This document shows positions 1 through 6,289 of a stretch of DNA of 64,000 nucleotides, one piece after another (position 1 is the first letter of the stretch; each line of letters begins with the position of its first letter). The notes under the pieces are model-generated. The model was not told the origin of the DNA and made no database searches. It worked only from the letters and a program-made list of their open reading frames with translations. This DNA is from Butyrivibrio sp. INlla18. GTDB taxonomy: Bacteria > Bacillota > Clostridia > Lachnospirales > Lachnospiraceae. The stretch spans positions 124,001 through 188,000 of the forward strand of contig NZ_FMXK01000008.1 in NCBI RefSeq assembly GCF_900103635.1, in the 5' to 3' direction. The position numbers were made by a program, and so were the translations under genes.

Positions 1-213
1 TACGGCGCTGTTAACAAAGATGGCAACGAAGATGAAGTATGCAACTGGGTTACCTACTACCTCACCAAGGCAAAAGAACTTTGTATCCCATGCTTTTGGT
101 GGGACAACGGCCAGTTCAATGCCGGCAATGAATTCTTCGGAATCTTCAACAGAAATACCCTCAGCTGGGAAAGAGAAAAAGTCGCTGACGCGATAGTTGA
201 AGTATATAAGTAA
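1..213 (+). CDS. GH5 endoglucanase, C-terminal fragment (5' end outside window)
   Basis: The open frame enters from the left edge and stops with TAA at 211-213, giving 70 residues. It holds the motif CFWWDNG followed by EFFGIFNR. This is how the last part of GH5 endoglucanases, notably subfamily GH5_4, reads: a Trp-rich strand near the active site, then a Phe-Gly-(Leu/Ile)-(Leu/Phe)-Asn-Arg segment and a final helix ending in a catch-all IVEVYK-like tail. GH5_4 enzymes act on beta-1,4-glucan, xyloglucan or mixed-linkage glucan. The catalytic glutamates lie outside the window, so substrate cannot be judged. A terminator-like inverted repeat follows at 227-261. The family call is from remembered motif patterns. 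Confidence 0.75.
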   Translation, partial: YGAVNKDGNEDEVCNWVTYYLTKAKELCIPCFWWDNGQFNAGNEFFGIFNRNTLSWEREKVADAIVEVYK

Positions 214-226
214 ATATGAGCATTAT

Positions 227-261
227 AAAACGGTCGCAAATCTAAAATTTGCGACCGTTTT
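227..261 (+). terminator. Intrinsic terminator after the GH5 gene
   Basis: A perfect 15-bp inverted repeat (AAAACGGTCGCAAAT at 227-241 and its complement at 247-261) encloses a five-base loop and ends in a T run. The same core (TTTGCGACCG) recurs once more at 285-295, so alternative pairings are possible between this hairpin and the next repeat. Confidence 0.8.
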
Positions 262-311
262 CAATCGTATTTTCAATCGTAAAAATTTGCGACCGAAAAT
301 ACGATTGAAAA
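258..311. repeat. Inverted repeat with AATCGTA half-sites overlapping a promoter
   Basis: TTTTCAATCGTATTTT at 258-273 is the exact complement of AAAATACGATTGAAAA at 296-311. A further AATCGTA lies at 275-281. The right arm covers the -35 element of the promoter for the gene at 357, so this reads as an operator or an attenuating structure rather than only a terminator. Confidence 0.6.
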
Positions 312-333
312 ATAATCGATAATCTTCTATTAT
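305..333 (+). promoter_or_regulatory. Sigma-A-type promoter of the AlbA_2-like gene
   Basis: TTGAAA at 305-310 and TATTAT at 328-333 are separated by 17 bp. The start codon lies 23 bp further on. The segment ATACGATTGAAAAATA (299-314) recurs with one mismatch at 5388-5403, again placed on a -35 element. Confidence 0.65.
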
Positions 334-356
334 AGAATTATAAATGGAGGATGATC

Positions 357-1604
357 ATGAAAGAAACAAGGCAATTAGAGTTCAAATCTGATATAACAAA
401 TACATTTTTAAAAACTGTTAGTGCTTTTGCAAATTATGATGGCGGTCAGATTATATTTGGTTTGGCTGATGATGGAAGTGTAATAGGACTTACTAATCCA
501 AAGCAAGCATGTCTTGATATAGAAAATAAGATAAATGATTCAATTCGCCCTCAGCCTCAGTATGAGTTATCTGTTGATGACAAGAATAAGACTGTTGTTC
601 TCGTAGTAGAAAGTGGGAGAAATAAGCCATATACTTACAAATCAAAGGCATACAGAAGAAATGATACGGCAACGATTGAAGTAGATGAGCTGGAACTCTC
701 CAGACTAATTCTTCAGGGAAAAAATACAAATTATGAAGAACTTCCTGCAAGTAGGCAAGACTTATCATTCAAGATATTAGAAGAAAAAGTTAAACAAGAA
801 ATAGGAATAAGGGTATTTAACAAAGATGTGTTAAAAACATTGAATCTGTATAGCGATTCTGAAGGATATAATAACGCTGCTGAGCTTGTTGCGGATCAGA
901 ATAATTTTCCAGGAATTGATATCGCAAAATTTGGAGATAGTATAAACATCATATTAAAGCGTGTAACATTTGAGCATCAGTCAGTATTAGAGCAAATAGA
1001 ACAGACGGTTCAAATTTTCAAAGACTATTACCAATATGAAGAAATACAGGGAATGAATAGAAAAACAGTAAGTAAGATTCCAGAGGAGGCATTCAGAGAA
1101 TCAATTGCTAATGCGATAATTCATAGAACATGGGATGTTAATGCTCAGATAAGAGTTATGATGTTTGATGACAGGATTGAAATATCTTCTCCAGGCGGTT
1201 TGACATCAGGTCTTTCAAAAGAAGAGTACCTCAAAGGAAATGTTTCTATCCTAAGGAACCCTATTCTAGGGAATATCTTCTATAGATTACATATTGTTGA
1301 GATACTAGGAACAGGAATTTTGAGGATCAAACAGGCCTATGAAAGCAGCAACACTAAGCCTTCGTTTGAAATATATGACAATTCTATCAATGTTATCTTA
1401 CCTGTTATGGATAGTTTGGTACTTTCTGAAGATGAAGAAATGGTATATAAAATCTTGAGTAAATCACAGCCTAAATCTGTCGGTGAAATTACAGAAGAGG
1501 TTCCTTTTGGAAAGTCAAAAGTAACTACATTGATAAAGGGATTGGTTGATAGAAAATATGTCACAGTAGTTGGCAATGGTAGAGGAACGAAGTATAAGTT
1601 GTAA
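357..1604 (+). CDS. AlbA_2/Schlafen-like ATP-binding putative transcriptional regulator
   Basis: The 415-residue protein begins with an AlbA_2 (Schlafen AAA_4-type) domain, about residues 3-120: ETRQLEFK, then NYDGGQIIFGLADDG, then YRRNDTATIEV. A middle GHKL-like ATPase segment follows, with AFRESIANAIIHRTWDVN and the turn DRIEISSPGG. The last about 60 residues look like a winged helix (KSKVTTLIKGLVDRKYV). Proteins of this build are usually annotated as ATP-dependent or putative transcriptional regulators. The ATG at 357 is preferred over 351 because GGAGG ends at 350, giving a 6-bp spacer. It is first in the accessory island, behind its own promoter. Whether it regulates neighbours or takes part in defence cannot be told from the sequence. 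Confidence 0.8.
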   Translation: MKETRQLEFKSDITNTFLKTVSAFANYDGGQIIFGLADDGSVIGLTNPKQACLDIENKINDSIRPQPQYELSVDDKNKTVVLVVESGRNKPYTYKSKAYRRNDTATIEVDELELSRLILQGKNTNYEELPASRQDLSFKILEEKVKQEIGIRVFNKDVLKTLNLYSDSEGYNNAAELVADQNNFPGIDIAKFGDSINIILKRVTFEHQSVLEQIEQTVQIFKDYYQYEEIQGMNRKTVSKIPEEAFRESIANAIIHRTWDVNAQIRVMMFDDRIEISSPGGLTSGLSKEEYLKGNVSILRNPILGNIFYRLHIVEILGTGILRIKQAYESSNTKPSFEIYDNSINVILPVMDSLVLSEDEEMVYKILSKSQPKSVGEITEEVPFGKSKVTTLIKGLVDRKYVTVVGNGRGTKYKL

Positions 1605-1652
1605 TGATAAGAATAGCATTGAATTATAAGCGAGTTTTATTTGGAGAAAACT

Positions 1653-2570
1653 ATGGCATATAAAATAGTCCATAAAAGCCTAAAATCAATTAAGGCTGAC
1701 GTAATAGTTAATGCTGCAAACACAAAACCAATTTGTACGCCGGGTTGTGAAATGGAGCTGTATGTAGCAGCAGATGCAGAAAAAATGTTGGATGCAAGGC
1801 GAATGCTTGGTGAGATAGAGCAAGGAAAAGCAGCATCTACAGAAGCATACAATCTCATGGCTGCTAGAGTGATTCATACTGCAATGCCTAGACATGGCTG
1901 TGACAATAGGGCTAAAGAAAAAGTGCTTAGAAACTGCTACAGAAATTCCTTTAAGTTGGCAGGAAGCTTCTCTTGTAAAAGTATAGCAGTGCCCATTTTT
2001 ATGTTGGATAGTAAAACTTTTCCTAAAAGAAAAGCAATCGAAATAGCTATGGGGGAAGTGACTAAATACTTATCTAAAAACGACATAACAATATACATTG
2101 CTGTTCCTCAAATAGATGAGTTTGTTCTGCCAGATAATTTAATGCAAGATATTGATTCTTTACTTTATTATGAGGGTGAATCATATGGCGGAAATTCTTT
2201 ACAGGATACAATAGAGAAGGAAACCGAAAGTTTTGGAGAATGCTTTTTTAGACTCGTGGATGAAAAGGGGCTCACTGATGCTACAGTATATAATAAGGCT
2301 AATGTAAACCGAAAGGTAATCTCTAAACTCCGTATAAAACCTGATAGAAATGTAGATAAAAAGACGGCGATTGCGCTTGCAATAGGTTTGGAGCTTGATA
2401 TAAATGATACGGAATATTTTCTTAAACTTGCTGGTTTTGCCCTTTCTCCGAGAATTAAGTTTGACCGCATAGTCAGGTATTTTATAGAAAGTGGTAAATA
2501 TGATATTCAAGAGATAAATGAAGCTCTTTTTAAATATACTGAAAGGGTGTTAGTTGGAGCTGATAAATAA
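1653..2570 (+). CDS. Macro-domain protein with a C-terminal helical/HTH-like module
   Basis: The 305-residue protein starts with a macro domain, about residues 1-150: ADVIVNAANTKP, then AYNLMAARVIHTAMP. Macro domains bind or hydrolyse ADP-ribose derivatives. The usual glycine-rich loop after NAAN (GGGVDGAI-like) is altered here to PICTPGCEMELY, so catalysis is doubtful. Residues about 190-305 form a second module (TVYNKANVNRKVISKLR, then TAIALAIGLELD and AGFALS). I recall this tail from many Firmicutes macro proteins; it resembles a small helix-turn-helix domain. The start is the ATG at 1653, with GGAG at 1643-1646. It lies 48 bp after the AlbA_2-like gene and is followed by a GTCTC hairpin at 2573-2589. 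Confidence 0.8.
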   Translation: MAYKIVHKSLKSIKADVIVNAANTKPICTPGCEMELYVAADAEKMLDARRMLGEIEQGKAASTEAYNLMAARVIHTAMPRHGCDNRAKEKVLRNCYRNSFKLAGSFSCKSIAVPIFMLDSKTFPKRKAIEIAMGEVTKYLSKNDITIYIAVPQIDEFVLPDNLMQDIDSLLYYEGESYGGNSLQDTIEKETESFGECFFRLVDEKGLTDATVYNKANVNRKVISKLRIKPDRNVDKKTAIALAIGLELDINDTEYFLKLAGFALSPRIKFDRIVRYFIESGKYDIQEINEALFKYTERVLVGADK

Positions 2571-2600
2571 ATGTCTCTTGTGAAGAGACCTGTAAGAATC
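2571..2600 (+). repeat. GTCTC hairpin repeat, copy 1
   Basis: GTCTCTT (2573-2579) pairs with AAGAGAC (2583-2589) across a three-base loop. The context AATGTCTCTT...GAGACCTRYAAGAA is shared with a copy at 3533-3559 after the next gene. No T run follows the stem, so it is not a standard terminator. Confidence 0.6.
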
Positions 2601-2661
2601 ACTAAGACTGTACTATTTAGACAATACAAAGAATTATATTATTCTAGGAGGCATAGTCGTT

Positions 2662-3501
2662 GTGATGAATTTAATGATAGAAGAAAAGATAAAAGAAGAA
2701 CTAAGAAAGAGTCTTAATGCCTTTAAGGAATCTGATAATCCAAGACTTTATGAGTTGATTAAAAAAGTAGTTATAGATGGTTGGAACTGTTACGAAGATC
2801 CGTTCTCATTTGCTGTGGCTCTTGACACCGCGGATATGACATGCCCTATGCCTGAGGCAGTTGGGGATATTGTAATTGATTTATATACAGTTGCTTCCGA
2901 AAATCAGATAAATAAGGGAACTGCCCTAAATAATCTTGGAGTTATTTTCTATAATGATCGATACGGGAGAAAAGATCAGTCCAAGGCTATTGAGTATTAT
3001 AATGAGGCTGCAAAGAATGGTGATGAAGCAGCGTTCGCAAACCTTGGCTATTGTTATTATTATGGTTCTGGTACTCAAATAGATTATGAAAAAGCATATT
3101 ACTATTTCAGCAAGGCTGCTCTAAAGGGCTCTGCTGAAGCAATGTATAAATTAGGAGATATGTTCAAATGCGGTCATTACGTAGATAAGGATGAAGATCT
3201 TGCTAGAACAGCGTATGTTAAGGCAATTAGTTTATTAGAAGATAATTCATATTTTATTCCATGTACTGGAAAGGCATATTTGCGAATTGGTGATATGTAT
3301 TATGAAGGTATAGGAACGGAAATTGATCTTAATTTTGCATTGGAAGCTTATCAAAAAGCAGAAGCAGCTTTTTATGAGATGTTGCGTCTTGGTGATATTT
3401 ACAGTGATAGTTCAATGAAACATGTAAAAAATAGGATTGCTGAAATAATGCTCAAAAAAGATGAGTATATTCCACAAATTGATTGGACCAAGAAGTTTTA
3501 G
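2662..3501 (+). CDS. Sel1-repeat (TPR-like) protein
   Basis: The 279-residue soluble protein contains tandem Sel1-like repeats, roughly residues 90-240. Examples are SKAIEYYNEAAKNGDEAAF, NLGYCYYYGSGTQIDYEKAY and YFSKAALKGSAEAMYKLGDM. Sel1 repeats are protein-interaction scaffolds; no catalytic motif is seen. No signal peptide or membrane segment is present, so it is probably cytoplasmic. AGGAGG at 2646-2651 serves either the GTG at 2662 or the ATG at 2665; the choice is open. It sits between two copies of the GTCTC hairpin, as if it were an exchangeable cassette. Confidence 0.8.
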   Translation: MMNLMIEEKIKEELRKSLNAFKESDNPRLYELIKKVVIDGWNCYEDPFSFAVALDTADMTCPMPEAVGDIVIDLYTVASENQINKGTALNNLGVIFYNDRYGRKDQSKAIEYYNEAAKNGDEAAFANLGYCYYYGSGTQIDYEKAYYYFSKAALKGSAEAMYKLGDMFKCGHYVDKDEDLARTAYVKAISLLEDNSYFIPCTGKAYLRIGDMYYEGIGTEIDLNFALEAYQKAEAAFYEMLRLGDIYSDSSMKHVKNRIAEIMLKKDEYIPQIDWTKKF

Positions 3502-3532
3502 TGATGGTACACAGTGGTGTATAGTGTTAAAA

Positions 3533-3559
3533 AATGTCTCTTCACGGGAGACCTACAAG
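3533..3559 (+). repeat. GTCTC hairpin repeat, copy 2
   Basis: GTCTC (3536-3540) pairs with GAGAC (3548-3552). The flanks match copy 1 (AAATGTCTCTT and GAGACCT.CAAGAA) while the loop differs. It lies in the 99-bp gap after the Sel1-repeat gene. Confidence 0.55.
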
Positions 3560-3618
3560 AAGTCTTTCTCAAATATAGTGATTATGTAATAAAACTTTAA
3601 TTGAGAAAGGCTTTTGCA

Positions 3619-4023
3619 ATGGATTATAAAATTTTGTATGAACTTACCGTGCGTTGCACTGCACATGAATGTAGTGAAGATTTGACGGCTTATAAAATTA
3701 TAGATATTGACGAAGAAGCGGTGTATACCACTGACAAAAAATATATAAGATCACAGCTTATGGAAGTAGATGAAATAAAAATTGATAAAGATGGAGAAGA
3801 AATTATTCTAAGGGTTCCTTTTCTAAAAAAAGAATCCGCAATTATTTGGATCCGAGAAGCTTTTGTAATAATCAATGAAAAAGGATCACGAGCTATGTAT
3901 GCTGCTGCTCTTGAAGAATGGAGGAAAATAATGCACCCATACTATGACTGCAGTTGGTTTACCGGAGGGCAAAAGGTGGACGAATGGCGAAAGGAAATGA
4001 AAAGAATAGCTGAAAGATTATGA
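3619..4023 (+). CDS. Small hypothetical protein (134 aa)
   Basis: I do not recognise a family. The product is acidic and soluble, rich in Ile/Glu/Lys, with beta-strand-like stretches (YKIIDIDEEAVYTTDKK, EIIRVPFL-like) in the first half. An aromatic, helix-like second half includes YYDCSWFTGGQ. No signal peptide, membrane helix or metal motif is evident. The ATG at 3619 is preceded by AGAAAGG with about a 10-bp spacer; an in-frame TTG at 3601 lies inside that spacer region and is less likely. It is the last rightward gene of the first island block and converges on the GIY-YIG-like gene, with only 25 bp between the stops. Confidence 0.6.
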   Translation: MDYKILYELTVRCTAHECSEDLTAYKIIDIDEEAVYTTDKKYIRSQLMEVDEIKIDKDGEEIILRVPFLKKESAIIWIREAFVIINEKGSRAMYAAALEEWRKIMHPYYDCSWFTGGQKVDEWRKEMKRIAERL

Positions 4024-4048
4024 AAATATTGTATAAAAGCTAATTTCA

Positions 4049-4510
4049 TTAATTCTTTCGCTGTGTTGTAAAGCCTTCATACCTTGGTTCATATTTATAA
4101 TGCAGAGCAGCTTCAATAAGTTCTAGTGTAAAGATTCCTACTGATTTATCTAAGATAACGTCTATTCTTCTAGTATTTGCTTTTATCCAATCGCCTGCAT
4201 TTTCTTCGGTTATAGCGTAATCAGACATTCGCGTATCGTTTATTAGTGATGCAGCTAAAGTACTTTTTGCACTTCCTGCATTGTAATGCTGACTCTGAAA
4301 TCTTGCATTGCTCCTTGGCCCTGCTTTACCAATCTTGAGGAATTCATCCTCGTATATAAACGTGTACACACCCATCTTCCCATTAGGAAGAGTTCCAGGG
4401 GTATGTGGAATGCCTCTATCTATAATCTCATATTCATTTTTAGTGATAGGATGATCCAGTAATTTAGTGATTTCAGTAATAATCCTATCAAATTCATCAC
4501 AGTAATCCAT
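4049..4510 (-). CDS. GIY-YIG-like nuclease-fold protein (hypothetical)
   Basis: The 153-residue product has the central segment GKMGVYTFIYEDEFLKIGKAG, close to residues 43-64. It reads like the two-strand start of a GIY-YIG nuclease fold (a G-V-Y strand, then L-K-I-G-K-A). RFQSQHYNAGSAKSTLAASL and an internal Arg follow. A late Glu (TLELIEAALHYKYEPRYEG) could be the metal ligand. The strict GIY...YIG tripeptides are not conserved, so nuclease activity is inference. The start is the ATG ending at 4510, behind AGGAG with about 8 bp spacing; a longer upstream frame lacks a ribosome binding site. It lies 50 bp downstream of the metallopeptidase-like gene on the same strand and may be co-transcribed. 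Confidence 0.6.
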   Translation of the reverse strand: MDYCDEFDRIITEITKLLDHPITKNEYEIIDRGIPHTPGTLPNGKMGVYTFIYEDEFLKIGKAGPRSNARFQSQHYNAGSAKSTLAASLINDTRMSDYAITEENAGDWIKANTRRIDVILDKSVGIFTLELIEAALHYKYEPRYEGFTTQRKN

Positions 4511-4560
4511 CTTTTTTCTCCTAGAATTATTATATGCTTGCAGAAGTGTCATTATGCTTT

Positions 4561-5199
4561 TTATGGTATGGCTTGAACACATTGTATAGTTGGATCATCC
4601 ATAAGTTTTAGACTAACAGAAGGAATGTCCATTTCCATATTTTTCATATTTTCTAATGCTACGTTTAAGAATTTCTCAGCATTTTCTGAAGAAAGAGCTC
4701 CTTCACATTTCACAATATTTGCTGAATGAATTTGGTATCCAAGTTCTGACGCGATATCTTTAAAATTTCTTTGCTTGTTGAGAGCTTCTAATACACTTCG
4801 AAACTGGAAATATCCATAAATCATGACTTGCATGATCGCATCAGTATTCCAGATTCTCTTGTAGAAATCTAAGAATGCTTCGCCTTCTGGCATTGGAGAA
4901 GGTATTTTTTCAAGGATTGTTTCAACCATCAACTTTAATTCATCTAATTTCTGGGTTTCTCCCACATAGAGATAATAGCCAACAGCAAATTCATTTACGA
5001 ACATTTCTTGCTCAATATTTGAATCTTGCTTTATGTTGCTTTCACCAGCAAAGCAATGTCCGAGTTCGTGAATAATATTGTACCAGTGGAAATATAGATC
5101 AAATTTCTGCAATACGTCTGCACCTAAAATTTGCTTAAAACTTTCTTGCTGTTCTTTTGTTCCTGTTTCATATTTTCCTGATTGAATAACATATCTCAT
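4561..5199 (-). CDS. Putative HEXXH metallopeptidase-like protein
   Basis: The 212-residue protein has HELGH at about residues 44-48 within YNIIHELGHCFAGE, the zinc-binding and catalytic helix typical of gluzincin and ImmA-like peptidases. A possible third ligand is the Glu/Asn-rich segment QEMFVNEFAVGYYL about 30 residues later; E-x-x-A-N-x-F-A-type sequences complete the site in ImmA/IrrE-like proteins, and the order here is similar (EQEMFVNEFA). No export signal was found, so it is likely cytoplasmic. The ATG ending at 5199 follows GGAGG with a 9-bp spacer. It heads a leftward pair with the GIY-YIG-like gene and is divergent from the XRE gene at 5445, so a repressor-cleaving role is possible but unproven. 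Confidence 0.6.
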   Translation of the reverse strand: MRYVIQSGKYETGTKEQQESFKQILGADVLQKFDLYFHWYNIIHELGHCFAGESNIKQDSNIEQEMFVNEFAVGYYLYVGETQKLDELKLMVETILEKIPSPMPEGEAFLDFYKRIWNTDAIMQVMIYGYFQFRSVLEALNKQRNFKDIASELGYQIHSANIVKCEGALSSENAEKFLNVALENMKNMEMDIPSVSLKLMDDPTIQCVQAIP

Positions 5200-5380
5200 C
5201 CTGTCAATCCTCCGTAGGTCGATGTTTTCAAGGATAATTGTAACTATACAATATTCGGTATGCAATAAATATTTAACACACTATTTTTAACGATAATAAG
5301 AGAGAAGATAAATGCATAGCCGCTCAGAACACTCACTAAATATATGTTTTTTATGATGCGTTCATTCTTGTACTTTTTGA

Positions 5381-5422
5381 AATCGTAATATGATTGAAAA
5401 ATATATACTAAAAGTATATAAT
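5381..5422 (+). promoter_or_regulatory. Promoter and operator of the XRE gene
   Basis: TTGAAA (5394-5399) and TATAAT (5417-5422) are spaced by 17 bp. AATCGTA (5381-5387) and TATGATT (5389-5395) form an inverted pair over the -35. A second perfect palindrome, TATATACT-AAA-AGTATATA (5402-5420), fills the spacer and overlaps the -10. This arrangement suits autorepression. Confidence 0.7.
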
Positions 5423-5444
5423 ATTAATATATGGAGGTATAATT

Positions 5445-5801
5445 ATGAATACTATCAAAGAGTTAAGAAAAACTACTGGAATGTCACAGAGTAAGTTTGC
5501 ATTATATCTTGGTATTCCAGTTGCAAATATACAACATTGGGAGCAAGGAAAGACTACCCCACCAGATTATGTGACTTCTCTTATTTCGAGAGTAATGAAA
5601 AGTGATGGATACATTGAAGAGGAGCTTACTACAGCGCAAATAGATATGCTTCGCCAGACACAGGCTACTCTTGCGTTAGAAAATCTAAGTGTAGGAAATA
5701 TGGCTATGAATGCTATGGGAAAGATGATCAAAGGCAAGATTTCCAGAGAAGAATACCAAAGGATGTTAAAGGAGAATTATAAGGCAAATGGTAAGCATTG
5801 A
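5445..5801 (+). CDS. XRE-family helix-turn-helix regulator (antitoxin-like)
   Basis: The 118-residue protein opens with a compact HTH domain, about residues 3-50: IKELRKTTGMSQSKFALYLG, then PVANIQHWEQGKTTPP. The recognition helix is followed by the W-E-x-G turn of XRE proteins. The C-terminal part is helical and ends SREEYQRMLKENYKANGKH. It has a strong TTGAAA/TATAAT promoter with two palindromes, which suggests it binds its own promoter. The gene overlaps by 14 bp a short frame at 5788 that looks like a Fic N-terminus, a layout typical of toxin-antitoxin pairs. Half-sites of the same type occur at the island's first promoter (258-311). Confidence 0.8.
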   Translation: MNTIKELRKTTGMSQSKFALYLGIPVANIQHWEQGKTTPPDYVTSLISRVMKSDGYIEEELTTAQIDMLRQTQATLALENLSVGNMAMNAMGKMIKGKISREEYQRMLKENYKANGKH

Positions 5802-5909
5802 TCATTACAAATACCCTGGAGAGGAAATTCTCATTAACAAATGGCAGAAGATGATGTTGAAGCAGAACTGGAGAGGAAACTTTTTGAAGGATTAAGCGGT
5901 TGCGATTAA
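5788..5909 (+). pseudogene. Possible remnant of a Fic-type toxin N-terminus
   Basis: An ATG at 5788, overlapping the XRE stop, starts MVSIDHYKYPGEEILINKWQ and stops at 5895. In the adjacent frame the text continues as AEDDVEAELERKLFEGLSG up to 5909. The tyrosine-proline-glycine...NK stretch followed by an E-L-E-x-x-E-R-K segment resembles the start of Fic proteins (YPGTNVLKNK, then AE-ELE-AER). Joining the two frames needs one shift near 5837. The piece ends at a terminator (5897-5931). It may instead be a genuine 35-residue peptide. Evidence is weak. Confidence 0.35.
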
Positions 5910-5931
5910 TTAAGATTGCAACCGTTTTTTT
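5897..5931 (+). terminator. Intrinsic terminator of the XRE operon
   Basis: CGGTTGC (5897-5903) pairs with GCAACCG (5918-5924) and is followed by seven T residues. Confidence 0.85.
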
Positions 5932-5948
5932 GAATGCGTTTTTCAAAT

Positions 5949-6152
5949 ACATGCAAAAGTGAAGAAAGTAAATAAAAGGCATGCCAAAAACTCCTGAGAA
6001 AAGAAAATAGAGCATGCTAAAAACTTGAAAACTTAAAAAAGGCATGCTGGAAATCTTGAAATTGAAGGAAATTGGCATGCCAAAACAAGAAAATAGCTAA
6101 AAAGACATGCCGGGACGCCACAAAGCGCCGCGAGAGACAACCGCACGCATGC
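5949..6152. repeat. Regular (G/A)CATGC repeat array, 30/33-bp steps
   Basis: CATGC cores begin as (G/A)CATGC at 5949, 5979, 6012, 6042, 6075 and 6105, with successive steps of 30, 33, 30, 33 and 30 bp. A further GCATGC is at 6147. Several cores extend to the palindrome GGCATGCC. The spacers are purine-rich and AT-rich (AAAACTTGAAA-like) and only loosely alike. After 6110 the sequence becomes abruptly GC-rich up to 6190. No intact gene covers it: every frame that reads the repeat as peptide (for example HAKNLKT-like units) has stops. This is the main content of the 394-bp gene-free stretch 5896-6289. Confidence 0.7.
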
Positions 6153-6191
6153 CAGACTGGCTTGAAGTGCCGCACGTCCCACCCCCCACTT

Positions 6192-6221
6192 GCAATTATT
6201 GACGTGAAATTAGCAATTATT
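6192..6221 (+). promoter_or_regulatory. Direct repeat GCAATTATT, 21-bp spacing, upstream of GH43
   Basis: GCAATTATT occurs at 6192-6200 and 6213-6221, 21 bp apart (two helical turns), about 70 bp upstream of the GH43 start. That fits paired half-sites for an AraC-type activator. A TATAGT at 6249-6254 may be the -10; no good -35 is seen. Confidence 0.4.
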
Positions 6222-6289
6222 TGGTGGAATCCCCCTATCCCCATACCGTATAGTCTTGTACATGGAATTAACAAGGTGGGGATGGCGAA

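Noticed and set aside
357-5895. Prophage or integrative element
   Set aside because: No integrase, transposase, phage structural gene, tRNA target or flanking att repeat could be found.
5949-6152. CRISPR array reading of the GCATGC repeats
   Set aside because: Only 6-8 bases are conserved, spacing is 30/33 bp in total, spacers are low-complexity and similar to each other, and no cas gene is in the window.
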